Positions 1-7,685 of a DNA stretch of 26,707 nt are shown here, one piece after another. The position numbers were made by a program, and so were the translations under genes. Source of the DNA: a virus. The stretch is from positions 29,648-56,354 of IMG/VR virus record IMGVR_UViG_3300000101_000007; one strand, 5' to 3'. The stretch's first letter is position 1; each line of letters opens with the position of its first letter. Under the pieces are notes generated by a model, which saw nothing but the letters and a program-made list of their open reading frames with translations, was not told the DNA's origin and ran no database searches.

Positions 1-69
1 GCATGGAACTGGACCGATGACTGGTGGGTGTCTATCAGACTAGCAGTAAGCAAAACAGCGTTTCAGTAA
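1..69 (+). CDS. C-terminal tail of an unidentified protein (partial)
   Basis: Frame 1 is open from the window edge to a TAA at 67-69 and gives 22 residues rich in Trp (WNWTDDWWV followed by SIRLAVSKTAFQ). The stop lies 8 nt before the ATG at 78, the usual spacing in this tightly packed operon, which is the main reason to believe it. The family cannot be told from so short a piece. It also argues against the GTG at 24 as the start of the next gene, because that would overlap this frame. Confidence 0.5.
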   Translation, partial: AWNWTDDWWVSIRLAVSKTAFQ

Positions 70-77
70 ATAGTAAC

Positions 78-1136
78 ATGCAAATATCGACAAATAATCA
101 TTGGGATCCTTTAGAAGAAATTATAGTTGGAATAGCCGATCATGCTCGTGTACCTACAGTAGATGTAAGCACAATGAACATGAGTTATACCAATTATAAC
201 ATTGAAGACATTAAGCCATTAGAAGGTGCATACCCAAACTGGTTAATCGATGAAGCTAATGAAGACCTACAAGGTGTTGCAGATGCACTTACTAGTTTAG
301 GTGTTAAAGTACATAGACCTAAAGCACTTGATCATAGTGTAAAGTACAGCACACCAGAATGGGAAACAACAGGTTGGTATACATGGTGTCCTAGAGACTT
401 ATTGTTACCACTAAACAATTTAATGATTGAAACACCTAGTGCATGTCGCTCACGTTTATTTGAAACTAGAGCATATCATGACATTTACTTAGAAGCCGTA
501 CGTGATGGTGTTGAGTGGATTGCTGCTCCTAAACCTATACTACCAGATGAAACATTTCAGTTTGAGGATATAGACGGCAAGCCAAGTTTACGTAATCTAG
601 AACCTATCTTTGATGCACCAAACTGTGTACGTTTAGGTAAAGACATACTATTTCAAATTAGTAATACTGGTAACCATTTAGGTATGCAGTGGTTAAAGAA
701 TACACTAGAACCTAGAGGATATAGAATACATGCTGCTGAACACGTTTATAGTTTTGCACACATGGATAGCACTATTGTTCCACTAGCACCTGGGAAAGTA
801 CTACTAAACAGTACAAGAGTAACCGCAGAAAACTGTCCTAAAGTATTTGATAAATGGGATAAGATTTATTTTGAAGATGTAAATGTTAATCCGTCAACAG
901 ATTCAGGACCAGGTAGTATTAGTCCTTGTAGTCCTTATATTGGCATGAACATACTAAGTGTAGATCCAACTACAGTTATTGTGGGAGATGATCAAACTAA
1001 TTTAATTCGTGTATTAGAAAAACAAAAATTTACTGTAGTTCCTGTAAAGATGCGTCATGCACAAACACTTAGTGGTGGCCTTCATTGTACTACTTTAGAT
1101 TTGCGTAGACGAGGAGAGCTAGAGGACTACACATGA
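78..1136 (+). CDS. Amidinotransferase (glycine/inosamine amidinotransferase family)
   Basis: This is a 352-residue member of the pentein-fold amidinotransferases, which move an amidino group from arginine to an amine acceptor such as glycine. Three hallmarks of arginine:glycine amidinotransferase are visible: PIFDAPNCVR with the catalytic Asp179, FAHMDST with catalytic His228 and Asp230, and GGLHCTTLDLRRRG with the nucleophile Cys337. The segment PRDLLLPLNNLMIETPSACR matches the substrate-loop region of the family. The open frame runs back to 24 (GTG), but ATG 78 is preferred: it follows the previous stop by 8 nt and puts the family N-terminus (HWDPLEEIIVG) at residue 8. Its stop overlaps the next start (ATGA at 1133), so the two are probably co-translated. 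The acceptor amine is unknown; modification of a surface or small metabolite is inference. Confidence 0.9.
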   Translation: MQISTNNHWDPLEEIIVGIADHARVPTVDVSTMNMSYTNYNIEDIKPLEGAYPNWLIDEANEDLQGVADALTSLGVKVHRPKALDHSVKYSTPEWETTGWYTWCPRDLLLPLNNLMIETPSACRSRLFETRAYHDIYLEAVRDGVEWIAAPKPILPDETFQFEDIDGKPSLRNLEPIFDAPNCVRLGKDILFQISNTGNHLGMQWLKNTLEPRGYRIHAAEHVYSFAHMDSTIVPLAPGKVLLNSTRVTAENCPKVFDKWDKIYFEDVNVNPSTDSGPGSISPCSPYIGMNILSVDPTTVIVGDDQTNLIRVLEKQKFTVVPVKMRHAQTLSGGLHCTTLDLRRRGELEDYT

Positions 1137-2578
1137 TAACCCGTGACATTATTAGTAATAATTTTAAAGGTATAAACCTACGCGGTACTAAGGAGCCTTT
1201 TACAAAATCACAATTAGTAGACAATATAGACTTATGGAAATATGTTTTATGTGAGCAGTGTAAAGCAAAGCATGGAGAATCTATTCTTATAGGATTGCAA
1301 AGATTAGACTTAGATTACATAGCTGCAATTTTTGCTGCTTCTGAACTAGGGTTAAAAATTGTAATAGTGGACTACAATAGGAAAGATGACTTTACTGATT
1401 TAGAATACTTTGATGCTAAAACAAAAATATTATCTCCTATAGATATTTTCTTACATGATCTTCTACCTGAATGGTTTGACGAATCTCAGAAGGCATTTGC
1501 TAAGTTTAACTTCTTTTCAACTTGCGCTCGTAGAACATATGTTACATCAAGAGATTTAAATTTTGAGATTACTGACAAAGAAGCGTTTAACAAAATTAAA
1601 GAAATACGTCCAGCACCTACAGATATCTTAATGAGATGTACAAGTAGTGGTACTACTGGAACGCCTAAAATTGTTGAACACACGCATGAATTTTTATACA
1701 AGGTTTCACAACGTAATGCAGATAAATTTTCATCAGGTAACTGTTTACATATTAGAAACTTAAATCATGGAAGTAGTGTAGCAGTGTATCTATTCCCTGC
1801 ATTGATTAGTAACGGTATCACTTCGCACCTGTTTTACGACCTTGATGAAAACGAACCATTTGATAATTTTATTGATGAGATCAAAGAATACAGTGATACT
1901 TTAAGTTTTGTTAACTTTCCGTATCCGTTTATGATTGATGTGTTTATTACAACTAGTTTAGCAAAGAACATTTCATGGCCAACCCTAAGTGTACAAACAC
2001 TGTCGTACATACAAGACTCTGCTAAAGATGCAATCAAAGATCAAATTTTTAAATCTATTACAAGTATCTTTGGTAGTAACGAAACAAGTGGTCCTGTATT
2101 TGAATGTACTATAACTAAAGACACTACTGAACAAAGTTCTTCATGCTTTACTAAGTTAGACAATTTTTACAATATATCTTTAGATAAAGAAGGTTTAATA
2201 CATGTAGGGATGCCAGTATATAATAATACTATAGTAACCAACGACATATTCAAACTAGAAGATAACTTGTATACACATTGCGGAAGAAAAGACATTGTTA
2301 AAATTAACGGAGAGATAATAGATTACGCAGATATTAACAAGTTTAATAGTAAGTTTTTAGATACCTACTTAGTTATAGATAGTGTTACTAACAGCATCTA
2401 TCTTGCATCTTGGAGTAAACTTAATGTTGAAGCATACAATGAGATTACAGCATTTTTTGATAATAACTATAAAAATGTAGTAATAAATAAGTTAGCAACA
2501 TTAAGTAAACAAAAGTTTCTATCAGGCATAAAGGTAGATAACGAATTGATAAGGGAATATTTTAGAAATCATGTTTAA
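1133..2578 (+). CDS. ANL-superfamily adenylate-forming enzyme (AMP-binding)
   Basis: A 481-residue enzyme of the acyl-CoA synthetase/NRPS adenylation superfamily, which activates a carboxylate as an acyl-adenylate. The phosphate-binding loop TSSGTTGTPK is at residues 170-179, the A5-like motif FGSNETSG surrounds residue 314, and the A8 hinge appears as GRKDIVKINGEIIDYADIN. The last residues (GIKVDNELIREYF) resemble the A10 region, whose Lys completes catalysis. It is at the short end of the family, mainly in the N-terminal lobe. It starts inside the stop of the amidinotransferase gene (ATGA), which suggests that the two act in sequence, perhaps activating a carboxylate and carrying a guanidino group. 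The acid substrate cannot be read from sequence, and no carrier protein is seen nearby. Confidence 0.85.
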   Translation: MITRDIISNNFKGINLRGTKEPFTKSQLVDNIDLWKYVLCEQCKAKHGESILIGLQRLDLDYIAAIFAASELGLKIVIVDYNRKDDFTDLEYFDAKTKILSPIDIFLHDLLPEWFDESQKAFAKFNFFSTCARRTYVTSRDLNFEITDKEAFNKIKEIRPAPTDILMRCTSSGTTGTPKIVEHTHEFLYKVSQRNADKFSSGNCLHIRNLNHGSSVAVYLFPALISNGITSHLFYDLDENEPFDNFIDEIKEYSDTLSFVNFPYPFMIDVFITTSLAKNISWPTLSVQTLSYIQDSAKDAIKDQIFKSITSIFGSNETSGPVFECTITKDTTEQSSSCFTKLDNFYNISLDKEGLIHVGMPVYNNTIVTNDIFKLEDNLYTHCGRKDIVKINGEIIDYADINKFNSKFLDTYLVIDSVTNSIYLASWSKLNVEAYNEITAFFDNNYKNVVINKLATLSKQKFLSGIKVDNELIREYFRNHV

Positions 2579-2813
2579 AAAACACCTTGTAAAAAGCCAG
2601 GTAACTTATTTTCAGCACCTATATTGGGCTATACTTGCAGGCTTCCGTTTGATATGGGCAGGCATTGCAAGTATTATTCACGGCTTTGTACCAACTCTAC
2701 TCGATGGCAGGGCACCTAAAACAGTTATCGACATATACCATAATCATCTCGAAGGACACCCCAATGGGGAATACAAAGAAATGATTAAAAAAGCGAAAGA
2801 GAAAAACAAATGA
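2571..2813 (+). CDS. Small membrane protein, DUF6356-like
   Basis: An 80-residue protein with a basic N-terminus (MFKKHLVKSQVTYFQHL), a hydrophobic segment at about residues 18-45 containing AGIASIIHGFVPTLL, and a Lys-rich tail. The pattern HL-x-TYFQHL...AGI-x-IIHG-x-P resembles the small DUF6356 membrane family, sometimes labelled capsule biosynthesis protein; this identification is from memory of the family pattern. It overlaps the ANL gene by 8 nt and the next gene by ATGA, so it belongs to the same operon. Its role is unknown; a membrane anchor for products of neighbouring enzymes is a guess. Confidence 0.75.
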   Translation: MFKKHLVKSQVTYFQHLYWAILAGFRLIWAGIASIIHGFVPTLLDGRAPKTVIDIYHNHLEGHPNGEYKEMIKKAKEKNK

Positions 2814-3304
2814 TAAAGTTTGAAAAGACTATATCAGACTTCTGGTCTCAAGATCTTAAAGATTTTAAGTTTAGTGTGCTGTCACCATTGACACAAGCAC
2901 AAAGAGAATACTGGACACACCCTAATTACAATAACGAACTAAACAAGTTAGAACAAGCATTTGATAATGACCTTCCAGACTACTGGCCAAGGTTTATGGA
3001 AGAGATGAATATTAAAGAAGGAACAGTTTCCTGGACAAACGTTGCTCCAGGCAATGTTGTACCTGTGCATACTGATAAGTTTTATAAATTAAGAAAAAAG
3101 TATAATGTAACAGAAGATGAATGCATACGTTATCTAATGTTCTTGCAAGATTGGGAACTAGGACAAATGGTAGAGTTTGAAGAAAAAATTCTTACTAGAT
3201 GGAAAAAGGGTGATGTATGGAGTTTTGGAATTAATGATTCACACTGGGCTGCTAATGGCACTCAGGATAACTTTATAACCTGTCAAATTAACACTTTTAA
3301 TTAG
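2810..3304 (+). CDS. 2-oxoglutarate/Fe(II) oxygenase-like protein (cupin fold)
   Basis: A 164-residue protein with a likely iron triad: HTD at residues 87-89 (HxD) and His145 in INDSHWAAN. Between them are RYLMFLQDWELGQ and WKKGDVWSF, like the core strands of aspartyl-hydroxylase-type oxygenases. The Arg usually found 10-11 residues after the distal His to bind 2-oxoglutarate is not obvious, so cosubstrate use is uncertain. It starts in the stop of the DUF6356-like gene (ATGA) and is the last gene of the plus-strand operon. Its stop overlaps head-on with the stop of the fibre gene on the other strand (3301-3304). Hydroxylation of the product made by the upstream enzymes is an inference. Confidence 0.75.
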   Translation: MIKFEKTISDFWSQDLKDFKFSVLSPLTQAQREYWTHPNYNNELNKLEQAFDNDLPDYWPRFMEEMNIKEGTVSWTNVAPGNVVPVHTDKFYKLRKKYNVTEDECIRYLMFLQDWELGQMVEFEEKILTRWKKGDVWSFGINDSHWAANGTQDNFITCQINTFN

Positions 3305-4794
3305 TGTAAGTCTACCCAACTACTACCAGCATACGCTTGTATCTTAGAAGTATCTGTATTATAAATCATTTGACCGTTAACTCCTGTAAGAGCATTACGT
3401 TGTGCTGTTGTATATGATTTAAGTTGAGCTGGTCCACCGAATACTGTTTCTTGTTTTGAGTTGAACGCAACTGCTAGTGCAAGTGTACCTGCTGCATTTG
3501 CTGTTATGATTTCATACTTACCTGGAATTTGGTTAGCTGCAATAGCACCATCTGCTGTAGCATCAAGTACAACTGATAACCCCAATGAAGATTCACTAGC
3601 AGCACCATAAGCAGAGTAAACGTGTCTAAAAATACCATCGCCATTTTGAATAGCCGCTGGACTTGCTTTTGTACCACGAGTTTTAACCATTACTTGTGCG
3701 GCTGCGTCTGCACCTGTGTTGTATGCTTTGAATGTGAATAGATCGTAATCGTCTTCACCGTCGCCTTGTGTTTCAAGTAACAAGCCGCCTGTAGCTAAAT
3801 TTTTATTAAGAATAATATTACCTGTATCAACAGTATCATTATTTACATTACCTTTGATTTGACTTGCAATGGCATCAACAAGTATAGTTGAGTCATCACC
3901 TGACACGCTACCTCTTAGGTCACCTGTAAGTGTTTCTGCTGTAACTGTTTTAGTGATAGAGTTAACAATAGCAGTACTGTCGTCACTGAATAAACTTCCT
4001 TTTACATCACCATTAAATGCTGCTGCTGTAACTGACGTTGCTGTAACTGATGTTGCACTAACTGAGTTGTTTGAAGTATTAATAATTGTGCTAGAGTCAT
4101 CACCAATGATGTTTGCGTTTACGTTTGCTCCCGGTTCTGCAACACCGCCAAGTGTTAATCCACCTACTGTTGAACCTGCTGGAAGTTCAATAGCGCCACC
4201 GTTGTTTGTAATATTTGCACCATTAACTGATACCGCAGTTTTAACATACACATTATTAAACATTGTGCCAGGTGCGCCAACGTTATGTGTGTCTGCTGTT
4301 GCAGGTACAATGTGATCTTTAACTGTGCCAGATAAGTTAATTGCACCTTCTACTGCATTTACAAGTATAGTTGAGTCATCGCCAAATACAGAACCATTGT
4401 AGTCTGCTACAATTTTACCTTCAACAGTCAAATTGCCAGTAATTGTGCTGTTTCCAGTTATGTTTAATCCACCACTGCCAGTAATGTTAAATGAGTTTAA
4501 GTCTAAATTCTGTAGCAACTGCGGTTGATTTGCTGTTGCGGAAATTGTGTTGCCCCCGTCGTTATATGTAAAACTAATACCTGTGTTAGGGCCTGCTACA
4601 AGCATATTAGCAACTGCGTCTTGTGCATCTTCTGCATTAAAACCAGTTACTGCTTCTAAATCTTTTAGTAAGGTTGTTCCGTCACCTACGTACAGCTTTG
4701 CTTGGTCTGTAACCCAAACTAACTCACCTGCTTGTGGCGCAGTTGCGAGCGTTTGACGTTCAGCATCGGTTCCTCTTCTTATCTGTAATGGCAT
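3301..4794 (-). CDS. Tail-fibre-like structural protein
   Basis: A 497-residue probable virion fibre. The N-terminus (MPLQIRRGTDAERQTL, then GELVWVTDQAKLYVGDGTT) is the domain common at the head of phage fibres and tropism determinants. The middle carries at least four copies of a unit built around G-[ST]-x-x-x-DDST-x-[IL]-V-[ND]-[AS]-[IV], typical of fibres of T4-like marine phages. The C-terminus has the collar-like motif YTTAQRNALTGVNGQMIYNT ending in SSWVDLH. Composition is rich in Gly, Asn, Thr and Ala, as in beta-helical shafts. The start has an upstream GGAGT ribosome site and a late-type promoter at 4835-4842, so it is probably expressed late and separately from the gene to its right. 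Which receptor it binds cannot be told. Confidence 0.8.
   Translation of the reverse strand: MPLQIRRGTDAERQTLATAPQAGELVWVTDQAKLYVGDGTTLLKDLEAVTGFNAEDAQDAVANMLVAGPNTGISFTYNDGGNTISATANQPQLLQNLDLNSFNITGSGGLNITGNSTITGNLTVEGKIVADYNGSVFGDDSTILVNAVEGAINLSGTVKDHIVPATADTHNVGAPGTMFNNVYVKTAVSVNGANITNNGGAIELPAGSTVGGLTLGGVAEPGANVNANIIGDDSSTIINTSNNSVSATSVTATSVTAAAFNGDVKGSLFSDDSTAIVNSITKTVTAETLTGDLRGSVSGDDSTILVDAIASQIKGNVNNDTVDTGNIILNKNLATGGLLLETQGDGEDDYDLFTFKAYNTGADAAAQVMVKTRGTKASPAAIQNGDGIFRHVYSAYGAASESSLGLSVVLDATADGAIAANQIPGKYEIITANAAGTLALAVAFNSKQETVFGGPAQLKSYTTAQRNALTGVNGQMIYNTDTSKIQAYAGSSWVDLH
3878..4380. repeat. 20-bp direct repeat within the fibre gene
   Basis: The 20-mer acaagtatagttgagtcatc occurs identically at 3878-3897 and 4361-4380. 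It encodes the DDSTILV core of two fibre repeat units. Identity at the DNA level suggests recent duplication, recombination or conversion between units. Confidence 0.85.
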
Positions 4795-4834
4795 ATTCTT
4801 TTAAACTCCTGGCAATATTCGTTTCTATACTTAG

Positions 4835-4842
4835 TATTTATG
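4835..4842 (-). promoter_or_regulatory. T4-type late promoter motif before the fibre gene
   Basis: On the minus strand CATAAATA is followed by a leader of about 40 nt to the fibre ATG at 4794, with a GGAGT ribosome site. T4-like late promoters consist of a single TATAAATA-type -10 element. The intergenic position before a structural gene fits. Confidence 0.55.
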
Positions 4843-4868
4843 CCTGTACGCTTATTCGTGCATAATTC

Positions 4869-5441
4869 CTAAGTTGTGATTTCAACGTCTGCTGCTATTA
4901 TATATCTATATTTATCACTTTGGGGAGCCGCAGGACGATGCCAATATTCGCTTGGGTATATTAACCATGTATATTGGTCAGGTTTAACAAAGAATTTACC
5001 GTCATTATCGGGTCCGTTAGGAGCGAATTCTGTGCCACATAGGTCTATGTCCTGTACATCGTCAGGTATTTCTAAGTACATAATACCACTCATGCTTTTA
5101 GGCTCTGGTTTGTGTTGATGATGGTGCCAAAGTCTTTTTCTATCTTCTGCACCTTCTTTATTTGTCATAAAACTCCAGGCCTGCATGTTACCTACTTGCA
5201 CTTCACGTCCAAAGTACATAAACACACTAAACAAGAAGCTCATACGATACTTTAACCATAGCGGCTCTGGTCTACTAAAGATGTTTTCCTTTGTTTGATA
5301 CTTAGGACTATTCTCCCAGTAGTTACCACTCTCAATGATATGCTTAACAATAGCAATAGCATTCTGATTATCTTCAGCAGTTATGGTACTGCTAAAGTTA
5401 AACTTTTTAAATATTTCGTTTTGATCTATAACATTATTCAC
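4869..5441 (-). CDS. 2OG-Fe(II) oxygenase-like protein
   Basis: A 190-residue protein. LWHHHQH (His106-His110) supplies the proximal His ligands, SGIMYLEIPDD is the strand that follows them in phage 2OG oxygenases, and WLIYPSEYWHRP contains the distal His168, with Arg179 eleven residues later as the likely 2-oxoglutarate anchor. The same His-x10-Arg spacing is seen in the oxygenases at 7074 and 7685. It starts with GTG inside the upstream stop (GTGA, 5438-5441), so it is translationally coupled to the unknown gene at 5438. The substrate is unknown; in phages such proteins often sit near fibre genes, as here. Confidence 0.75.
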   Translation of the reverse strand: MNNVIDQNEIFKKFNFSSTITAEDNQNAIAIVKHIIESGNYWENSPKYQTKENIFSRPEPLWLKYRMSFLFSVFMYFGREVQVGNMQAWSFMTNKEGAEDRKRLWHHHQHKPEPKSMSGIMYLEIPDDVQDIDLCGTEFAPNGPDNDGKFFVKPDQYTWLIYPSEYWHRPAAPQSDKYRYIIAADVEITT

Positions 5442-6163
5442 TGCGCTATTCTTTTCTTTATCTGTTTTAGGATAAGTGATTTTGTTTTACTATCTTTAAA
5501 TTTCTTATACCTATCTACTAAAGGTATCCACGAGTTCCAAGTTGTTGACGAGGAACATGCAACTGAATAACGTTTAAGTTCTTCATTCATACTAAAACGT
5601 ACAAATTCTATAGGACGATCTGTACCGAAACTAAAGTAGCATAACGGTTCATCTTCTTTAATTGTAAACTTTTTAATTCCTGGATCTAACATGAACTCTA
5701 CATTAACTGCTCTAAACCATTTGCCAATGTCATACTTACCAGGTATCATAGTTGCTATCTTTTGCCATGGTGAATTATTAAACCACGGAGCAGTAAGAGT
5801 ACAATCCAAGCTATCATCATCAGTAAAGAATACATAACGCAACCCATACTCTATCAGTATTTGATCATGCAAGTTAGGTTGTCGAACAACATTGCCAAAC
5901 ACACCTTGAATTTTAGTTGGTGGAATTTTCTGTCCATTGTTATCAAACTCAAATGTTGACGTAAGAGGATTCTTAAACTCTAGTGTATTTTTTGCTAGAT
6001 TTTTAAAGGCAGGACAGTAGAACACACTGTCATGTTTGTCAACGTCTGTTTTTTGTTTGTATGATTTATCAAAAACACTGATTGGATCTGGATACAGCAT
6101 ATTCCAGTCAATCTGATCTACATTATAATCAGGCGCCCAGTATACTTTTAGGGCTTTAGCCAT
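5438..6163 (-). CDS. Conserved-looking protein of unknown function
   Basis: I do not recognise the family. The 241-residue product has no signal peptide or membrane segment, is rich in aromatic residues (YWAPDYNV, APWFNNSPW, LCYFSFG) and ends in a basic helix (DSKTKSLILKQIKKRIAQ). The mix of short beta-like stretches suggests a globular cytoplasmic protein. It abuts the gene on its right without a spacer (stop 6164, start 6163) and overlaps the oxygenase on its left by GTGA. It is therefore part of the 7004-to-4869 transcript; a link with the oxygenase is suggested only by coupling. Confidence 0.7.
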   Translation of the reverse strand: MAKALKVYWAPDYNVDQIDWNMLYPDPISVFDKSYKQKTDVDKHDSVFYCPAFKNLAKNTLEFKNPLTSTFEFDNNGQKIPPTKIQGVFGNVVRQPNLHDQILIEYGLRYVFFTDDDSLDCTLTAPWFNNSPWQKIATMIPGKYDIGKWFRAVNVEFMLDPGIKKFTIKEDEPLCYFSFGTDRPIEFVRFSMNEELKRYSVACSSSTTWNSWIPLVDRYKKFKDSKTKSLILKQIKKRIAQ

Positions 6164-6718
6164 TTATAGAAGTCCTTCTTGACCTAATACTGCAACGTTG
6201 TCGTCTGTAATAGGGATCTCTGTTTTAACCATTAGCTCAAAGATCTCTTCTTCTAGTTGCTGTCTGTTAATTTTTAAGTTTGCCAGCTCTGCCTTTGCTT
6301 GTTTGATTTGATCCAAAGAAACAACACCAGTTGAAACACTGCCTGTTACTTCTTTTAGGTATCCTGCAAGTGCATCAGGATCTGTAAGCGGAACTGCTTT
6401 TGCAATTTGTTCTACCTGTGCTAATCTATTATCAACAAACCCAATCTTTGCTTGTGCTGTAGTAATACCGCTACCTGCATTTGCTTGAGCAATTAGTGCC
6501 GCAATATTGTAATAGATAGTTAATAGTTTGTTCCTACGCTCGTCAGTTTTAAACAATAACTCGTTTGAGTCTTGTAAAGTTTTTACGATATCGTCACTAG
6601 TATTAACTTCTTTTGAAAACTCAAGAGTAATTGCATCAATATAACGCTTAATATTATTCTGTAAGTGTGTTGCTTTGCGGATGTTCATTTGCATCTGCTC
6701 GGTTGTTTTCTCTTCCAT
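6164..6718 (-). CDS. Coiled-coil protein of unknown function
   Basis: A 184-residue, mostly helical protein with heptad-like stretches at residues 10-75 (NNIKRYIDAITLEF, DERRNKLLTIYYNIAALIAQ) and at about 137-165 (DQIKQAKAELANLKINRQQL). No family is recognised. The start at 6718 is well supported by AGGAGG nine bases upstream, although this puts the first 65 nt inside the omega-like gene in another frame. The overlap and shared transcript suggest coordinated expression with omega. It could be a structural or adaptor protein; no function can be assigned. Confidence 0.75.
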   Translation of the reverse strand: MEEKTTEQMQMNIRKATHLQNNIKRYIDAITLEFSKEVNTSDDIVKTLQDSNELLFKTDERRNKLLTIYYNIAALIAQANAGSGITTAQAKIGFVDNRLAQVEQIAKAVPLTDPDALAGYLKEVTGSVSTGVVSLDQIKQAKAELANLKINRQQLEEEIFELMVKTEIPITDDNVAVLGQEGLL

Positions 6719-7004
6719 ATTGCTCTTCCTCCTCTTGGAATCGTTTTGCCATTAATTCATCTTCAGCACTTTTAATTTTACCGTTATAATGATCTTCGGT
6801 ATAAAGTCCTAGTGCGATTTCCTTAATTGCTATTGTTGTTGTCTTTTGCCCTTTCTGATATTCAACTAAAGGTGCGGATCCTTGTTGTATTTCTCTTGCT
6901 CTTTTACTTGCCATTAAAACTAGCAAGTGTTGTGAATTTACTATATCGTGTGCCTGCTGGTGGTATCCGTATGCTTCTATTTGTTTATCATCAAGATCAG
7001 CCAT
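6654..7004 (-). CDS. rpoZ-like: RNA polymerase omega subunit-like protein
   Basis: A 116-residue protein matching the bacterial omega subunit pattern. LLVLMASKRAREIQQG (residues 27-42) corresponds to the conserved omega helix with RAR, SAPLV follows, and KTTTIAIKEIALGL (54-67) corresponds to the omega motif T-x-IA-x-[KR]-EI-x-x-GL. Omega helps fold and hold beta-prime in the core enzyme. The C-terminal 45 residues (EEEEQYGRENNRADANE) are acidic and polar, longer than usual. It has its own sigma70 promoter (7041-7069) and an AGGAT ribosome site, so it is likely made early by host polymerase. A phage omega could replace host omega or act as an anti-factor; this is inference. Confidence 0.75.
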   Translation of the reverse strand: MADLDDKQIEAYGYHQQAHDIVNSQHLLVLMASKRAREIQQGSAPLVEYQKGQKTTTIAIKEIALGLYTEDHYNGKIKSAEDELMAKRFQEEEEQYGRENNRADANEHPQSNTLTE

Positions 7005-7040
7005 TAATTATCCTATCGTTATTATTGTTAATATAGTACA

Positions 7041-7069
7041 AGTATAACATATACCAATCTGGAAGTCAA
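7041..7069 (-). promoter_or_regulatory. Sigma70-type promoter for the omega-like operon
   Basis: On the minus strand TTGACT, a 17-base spacer and TATACT, with an extended -10 (ATATGT just before the hexamer). The -10 lies 37 bases from the ATG at 7004. Nothing comparable to a late promoter is seen here, pointing to early, host-sigma transcription. Confidence 0.75.
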
Positions 7070-7073
7070 CACC

Positions 7074-7685
7074 TTATTTTGCTATAAGTTTTACATCCCA
7101 TGCCAAAATAGTTCTACTTCCTTGGCCTTTCCACGGATAAACTGTGTGTGGAATATAACTTGGAAATAAAATCATTTTCAAAGGTTCTGGCTTAAAACGC
7201 CATTGATCAGTAAAAACAAAATGAGCAGGGTTTCTAATTACTGGCAATCTAAACTCAATATTAGCATCACTGCTTTTTGAGCCTTCGTCCAATAATGGAA
7301 CGTCCATGTATATGTTCCCACTAATGTGTGCTTCGTGATTATGTAATGATTGGTAATCTCCTGATGTTTGCTTAATAGTCCATGCTGATACTAGCACAGG
7401 TTTGTAGCCATACAGGTCACCAACTCCACTTGTCTTAATAACGTTGTCAATGTATGCTTGACATCTTTCTTCAATGTATTGAGATAAGAAAGAAGTATCA
7501 AGTTTAAATTCATTAGGGACAACTTGTACTTGTTGTCCGCCCCTAATACTAATATCAGGATTTCCTTCATCGTTGTGTTCGCTATGTTCGTGAGCAGTGT
7601 TTACTATTTCACGTAACTTACTATATTGTTCAGCAGTAACGTCATCTACTGCCATCACCGTTGGATTAAAATATGCAAATTTCAT
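7074..7685 (-). CDS. 2OG-Fe(II) oxygenase-like protein
   Basis: A 203-residue protein of the phage 2OG-Fe(II) oxygenase type. LHNHEAHISGNIYMDVP supplies His115 and His117, FPSYIPHTVYPW supplies the distal His180, and Arg191 eleven residues on is the likely cosubstrate anchor. SAWTIKQTSGDYQ is the strand that precedes the first ligands in this family. Its ATG shares one base with the stop of the oxygenase on its right (TAATG at 7685), so the two are made together and may be a functional pair. Sequence identity between them is low outside the metal motifs, so a recent duplication is unlikely. The substrate is unknown. Confidence 0.8.
   Translation of the reverse strand: MKFAYFNPTVMAVDDVTAEQYSKLREIVNTAHEHSEHNDEGNPDISIRGGQQVQVVPNEFKLDTSFLSQYIEERCQAYIDNVIKTSGVGDLYGYKPVLVSAWTIKQTSGDYQSLHNHEAHISGNIYMDVPLLDEGSKSSDANIEFRLPVIRNPAHFVFTDQWRFKPEPLKMILFPSYIPHTVYPWKGQGSRTILAWDVKLIAK

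Noticed and set aside
24-77. GTG start at 24 for the amidinotransferase
   Set aside because: It would overlap the tail of the preceding frame and adds 18 residues unlike the family; ATG 78 lies right after that stop.
3869-4315. 148-codon plus-strand frame inside the fibre gene
   Set aside because: Antisense to a convincing repeat-rich protein; its composition is a mirror of the Gly/Thr/Asp repeats and it has no ribosome site.
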